Source: Larix sibirica
Taxonomy: Eukaryota; Streptophyta; Pinopsida; Pinales; Pinaceae
Direction of reading: 5' to 3'
Length of the DNA stretch: 10,001 nucleotides
Assembly: GCA_004151065.3 (NCBI GenBank)
Contig: NWUY0300066017.1
Location: 1 to 10,001, forward strand
Positions 8,058-10,001 of this stretch are shown here, piece by piece. Made by a program: the position numbers and the translations under genes. Within the stretch, counting starts at the first letter, position 1; each line of letters opens with the position of its first letter. The notes below the pieces were generated by a model that saw only the letters and a list, made by a program, of their open reading frames with translations, was not told the origin of the DNA and ran no database searches.

Positions 8058-8159
8058 CTGGACCATGAGTTCCAATTATTCCTTACCACCCAACAACATC
8101 ACTCTATCAAGACTCCACCAGGATCAATGCTATATTGATCTATCTCATACTAGCCACTC

Positions 8160-9225
8160 CCTCCATACCATGTCGATTTAGGTAATGTGGTTCCTCTTAT
8201 CCATATATATCCCTTTATATTACTTCCACCATATGAATATTAGAACATATATTAAACCCAACACATCAATGAATTACCAAGTATAGTATTTAATTTTGTA
8301 GTTAGTTTATTGAGTATTTTTTATGCCTTTGGTATTGTTTGTATGTATGCAAGATACTACTAAGGAGACAATGTTCACACATCATTGGTGGTTCCCCATT
8401 AGGTATATTCTTTAACTAGAATTTAGTTATCATATTGTCCTCTACAATCCTTGAATTTTACTTTTTACCACCCCTTGAATTTACCATATGGTTCATTTCA
8501 TCCTAGAAAGTTTCCTCACCACTCCAAGTTGCATTCATGCACTTTCCAATTGGTAGTACTCCGCCTTTATGGGTTTCCTTCATTTAGTGCCATGTTGCAT
8601 GTTAACACCCATGCAAGAATTTCCATTTCTAAGATCAAGATTCCATATTGTTTGCATCACATAGCAAATTTCATCCTTTCCTCTCATCATTTTGATGGCC
8701 TATGTTACCAGATTCTCATGTGGGATATATTTTTTATGGATACCTATCATCCTAATACTTCGTCACATTCCATTGGAATCTCAATATCTCATCCATGACC
8801 AATAGACCATATTCATTTTACACCTTCATCCATAATCCAATCAAAGAGACACACCCCTATGACCCTACCCTTGGTTTCTATCATCAATCATTGTTCTTTC
8901 ACACATGTAGGTTAGAACTGCTTGATTTCGTTTTGGGCCCCACTCTTCTTCTTGTAATGTATCAAAAAAAATTATTTCTAAAAGAAAAAAACACAAAAGC
9001 ATCCATAAAACATCAAAACTACAAAACTAGGGAAACAACAATACTTGGATTAATTCTTATTATTTATCTCTCCTTTTTCCAATAGTTCTTATTACATTGT
9101 TTGGAGCATTGGTATTGAGATAACCATGTCTATCCTTTATACACAATCAATTGGCTTGTTGCATCCCACTAAATTCATCTAGGCAACTTCACCATTGTGA
9201 TTCTTGATCTTTTCACCTCCCATCT
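8160..9225 (+). other. Probable gag-protease spacer, unrecognised
   Basis: No domain was recognised. Plus-strand frames stay open at 8451-8798 (115 codons, TTG start) and 8795-9085 (96 codons), both rich in His, Ser, Phe and Pro. They have no motif that ties them to a family. In the related plant gypsy elements a poorly conserved spacer of a few hundred residues separates the knuckle from the protease, and this stretch has the right place and size. The open frames could equally be chance in C/T-rich, T/A-stop-poor sequence. Confidence 0.4.
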
Positions 9226-9229
9226 ATTT

Positions 9230-9571
9230 GACTTGTCATCCTGATCCATGAGTCTTCTCATGTCCTAACTCCTAAGTTTACCTTCATCTACATGGTTTCT
9301 AACCCGCCTTCTGCATTAATCACTTTCAATTCATTAAAACTTGACACATGGTCGCATATGTTAGTTTGGTCTATGATGATTTCCTCAGTCAAATATCATT
9401 TGTGCTCTATTCAAGGGAAGCCTTGAATCTCCTATTCATTGGATAACTCATCTCCAATGTCGAAGTTTTAGTGCATTACATTTGTTACTTTATGATTTTC
9501 ACCTCATGTTGGTTTCTAAGGATTCAACATTCCATATCTCTAACAAAATTTATCTTATTGACATCAACTCA
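9230..9571 (+). pseudogene. Probable retropepsin (aspartic protease) remnant of the gypsy element
   Basis: The protease would cleave Gag-Pol. Four short stretches occur in the family's order. DLSS-stop-SMSLLMS (9230-9265) stands for the active-site D-x-G-A-S-T-C-V-M-S-L region. SLKLDTWSH (near 9331) stands for the LxAFDGxxF flap region. SFVLYSREALNLLFIG (9396-9443) stands for the VVDAPLDYNLLLGR region. KIYLIDINS (9545-9571) stands for the KIVTIDQLS end. From the first Asp to the last block there are about 105 codons, against roughly 97 by my recollection of the family, so spacing agrees. The active-site D-S/T-G triad is not intact, and frames change between the blocks. Each single match is weak; the argument rests on order, spacing and position downstream of gag. 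Confidence 0.45.
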
Positions 9572-10001
9572 ATTTATTATATAGGTTGGTTTAAAGGCTT
9601 TAGTACTTTTCCCTTGTTTACATCATGGATGGGAGGCCTCTAACTAAGAAATAAGACTATACATTTCTCTCTAACTTGATTGTTTTTTACATGCTCAAAT
9701 CAACTCCTTCTCACATCGTGAAGATTCATACAATTGGTTCTAGTGTATTAGATCCAATCAAATACCACCAGAGACCTTAAGCCGGGGCCCTTTTCCACAT
9801 TGTCTAGAGCCCTTAATTAGGATCCACCCTTTGGGTGGCCTCTTACATGTTTTAGATAGTATGCACTAATGCTTACAATGTTTTAGTTCCAATCCAAAAC
9901 TACTAGATATGCAGGGAAAAAATTAACAATCCATACATATATTATAGTGTAAAAACCTTGGTCAATATTATTAATTCTTAAAATTCCAACCATAAAATGT
10001 T
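9572..10001. other. Unrecognised stretch, presumably the spacer before reverse transcriptase
   Basis: No domain was identified up to the window edge. If the gag-protease remnant is collinear with its family, this is the region before RT, which would lie beyond 10001. A short hairpin CCACCC-ttt-GGGTGG is at 9824-9838. The last 100 bases return to AT-rich sequence. Confidence 0.4.

Larger units (their letters stand above)
6082..8160 (+). pseudogene. Ty3/gypsy gag polyprotein, degenerate
   Basis: Gag forms the capsid-like particle and binds element RNA. The best-preserved part is the frame 6082-6315, where residues 30-72 contain HDPTW, EEDPPNHVLTFHLWCSSNSI and neighbouring family positions. This is the signature of the plant Ty3/gypsy gag domain (retrotrans_gag type). 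It continues through stops as TRVATKW and THTTFG (frame 1), HYDMEVEIL, THIMVHIIE and LLLDWF (frame 3, from 6444), PTIAKNVATTM (frame 2, near 6599) and TFDLICA (frame 1, near 6667). A Tyr/Ser/His/Pro-rich linker follows, then a Lys/Asn-rich tract and a zinc-knuckle region (7469-8057). Many stops and at least five frame changes make it non-functional. The true start is unknown: an in-frame stop lies just 5' of the ATG at 6082, but older gag codons may precede it. The end near 8160 is approximate. Confidence 0.88.

Noticed and set aside
1-10001. CRISPR array, bacterial operon or other prokaryotic system
   Set aside because: There are no regularly spaced repeats, no ribosome-binding-site-led gene series and no intact genes. 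The sequence has plant repeat character throughout.

Overview
The window looks like intergenic DNA from a plant nuclear genome. It is strongly AT-rich, has long A/T tracts and an (AT)n microsatellite, and holds no intact protein gene. What can be recognised is decayed transposable-element material. The gag family, a Ty3/gypsy reverse-transcriptase remnant and a tRNA-derived SINE-like element point to a seed plant with a repeat-rich genome. A gymnosperm or another large-genome lineage is possible, but the sequence alone does not fix the species.

Layout. Positions 1-1286 are AT-rich and without recognisable content. Positions 1287-1587 carry two tandem duplications of different period (72 bp and 62 bp). 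Positions 1850-2120 form a less AT-rich patch with two hairpins, followed at 2130 by an (AT)9 microsatellite. A short piece of a Ty3/gypsy reverse transcriptase lies at about 3242-3526 on the plus strand. Positions 4481-4668 hold a candidate tRNA-derived SINE: Pol III A-box and B-box at tRNA spacing, an anticodon-type stem, then three stem-loops, flanked by a 9-bp direct repeat. From about 6082 to the window edge runs a second, much longer Ty3/gypsy remnant on the plus strand. It comprises a gag capsid-like domain (6082-6720), a low-complexity linker (6720-7460), a region with three zinc-knuckle motifs (7469-8057), a spacer (8160-9225) and probable retropepsin remains (9230-9571). Its reverse transcriptase and integrase would lie beyond position 10001.

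None of the elements looks able to encode a working protein. The gag-protease remnant is broken by many stops and at least five frame changes. Several stops sit where the family normally has Gln, Arg or Trp, as expected for an old, methylated, silenced copy. The reverse-transcriptase piece lies upstream of the gag, not downstream, so it belongs to a different insertion. The most interesting items are the structured SINE-like element and the triple zinc-knuckle region of the gag.
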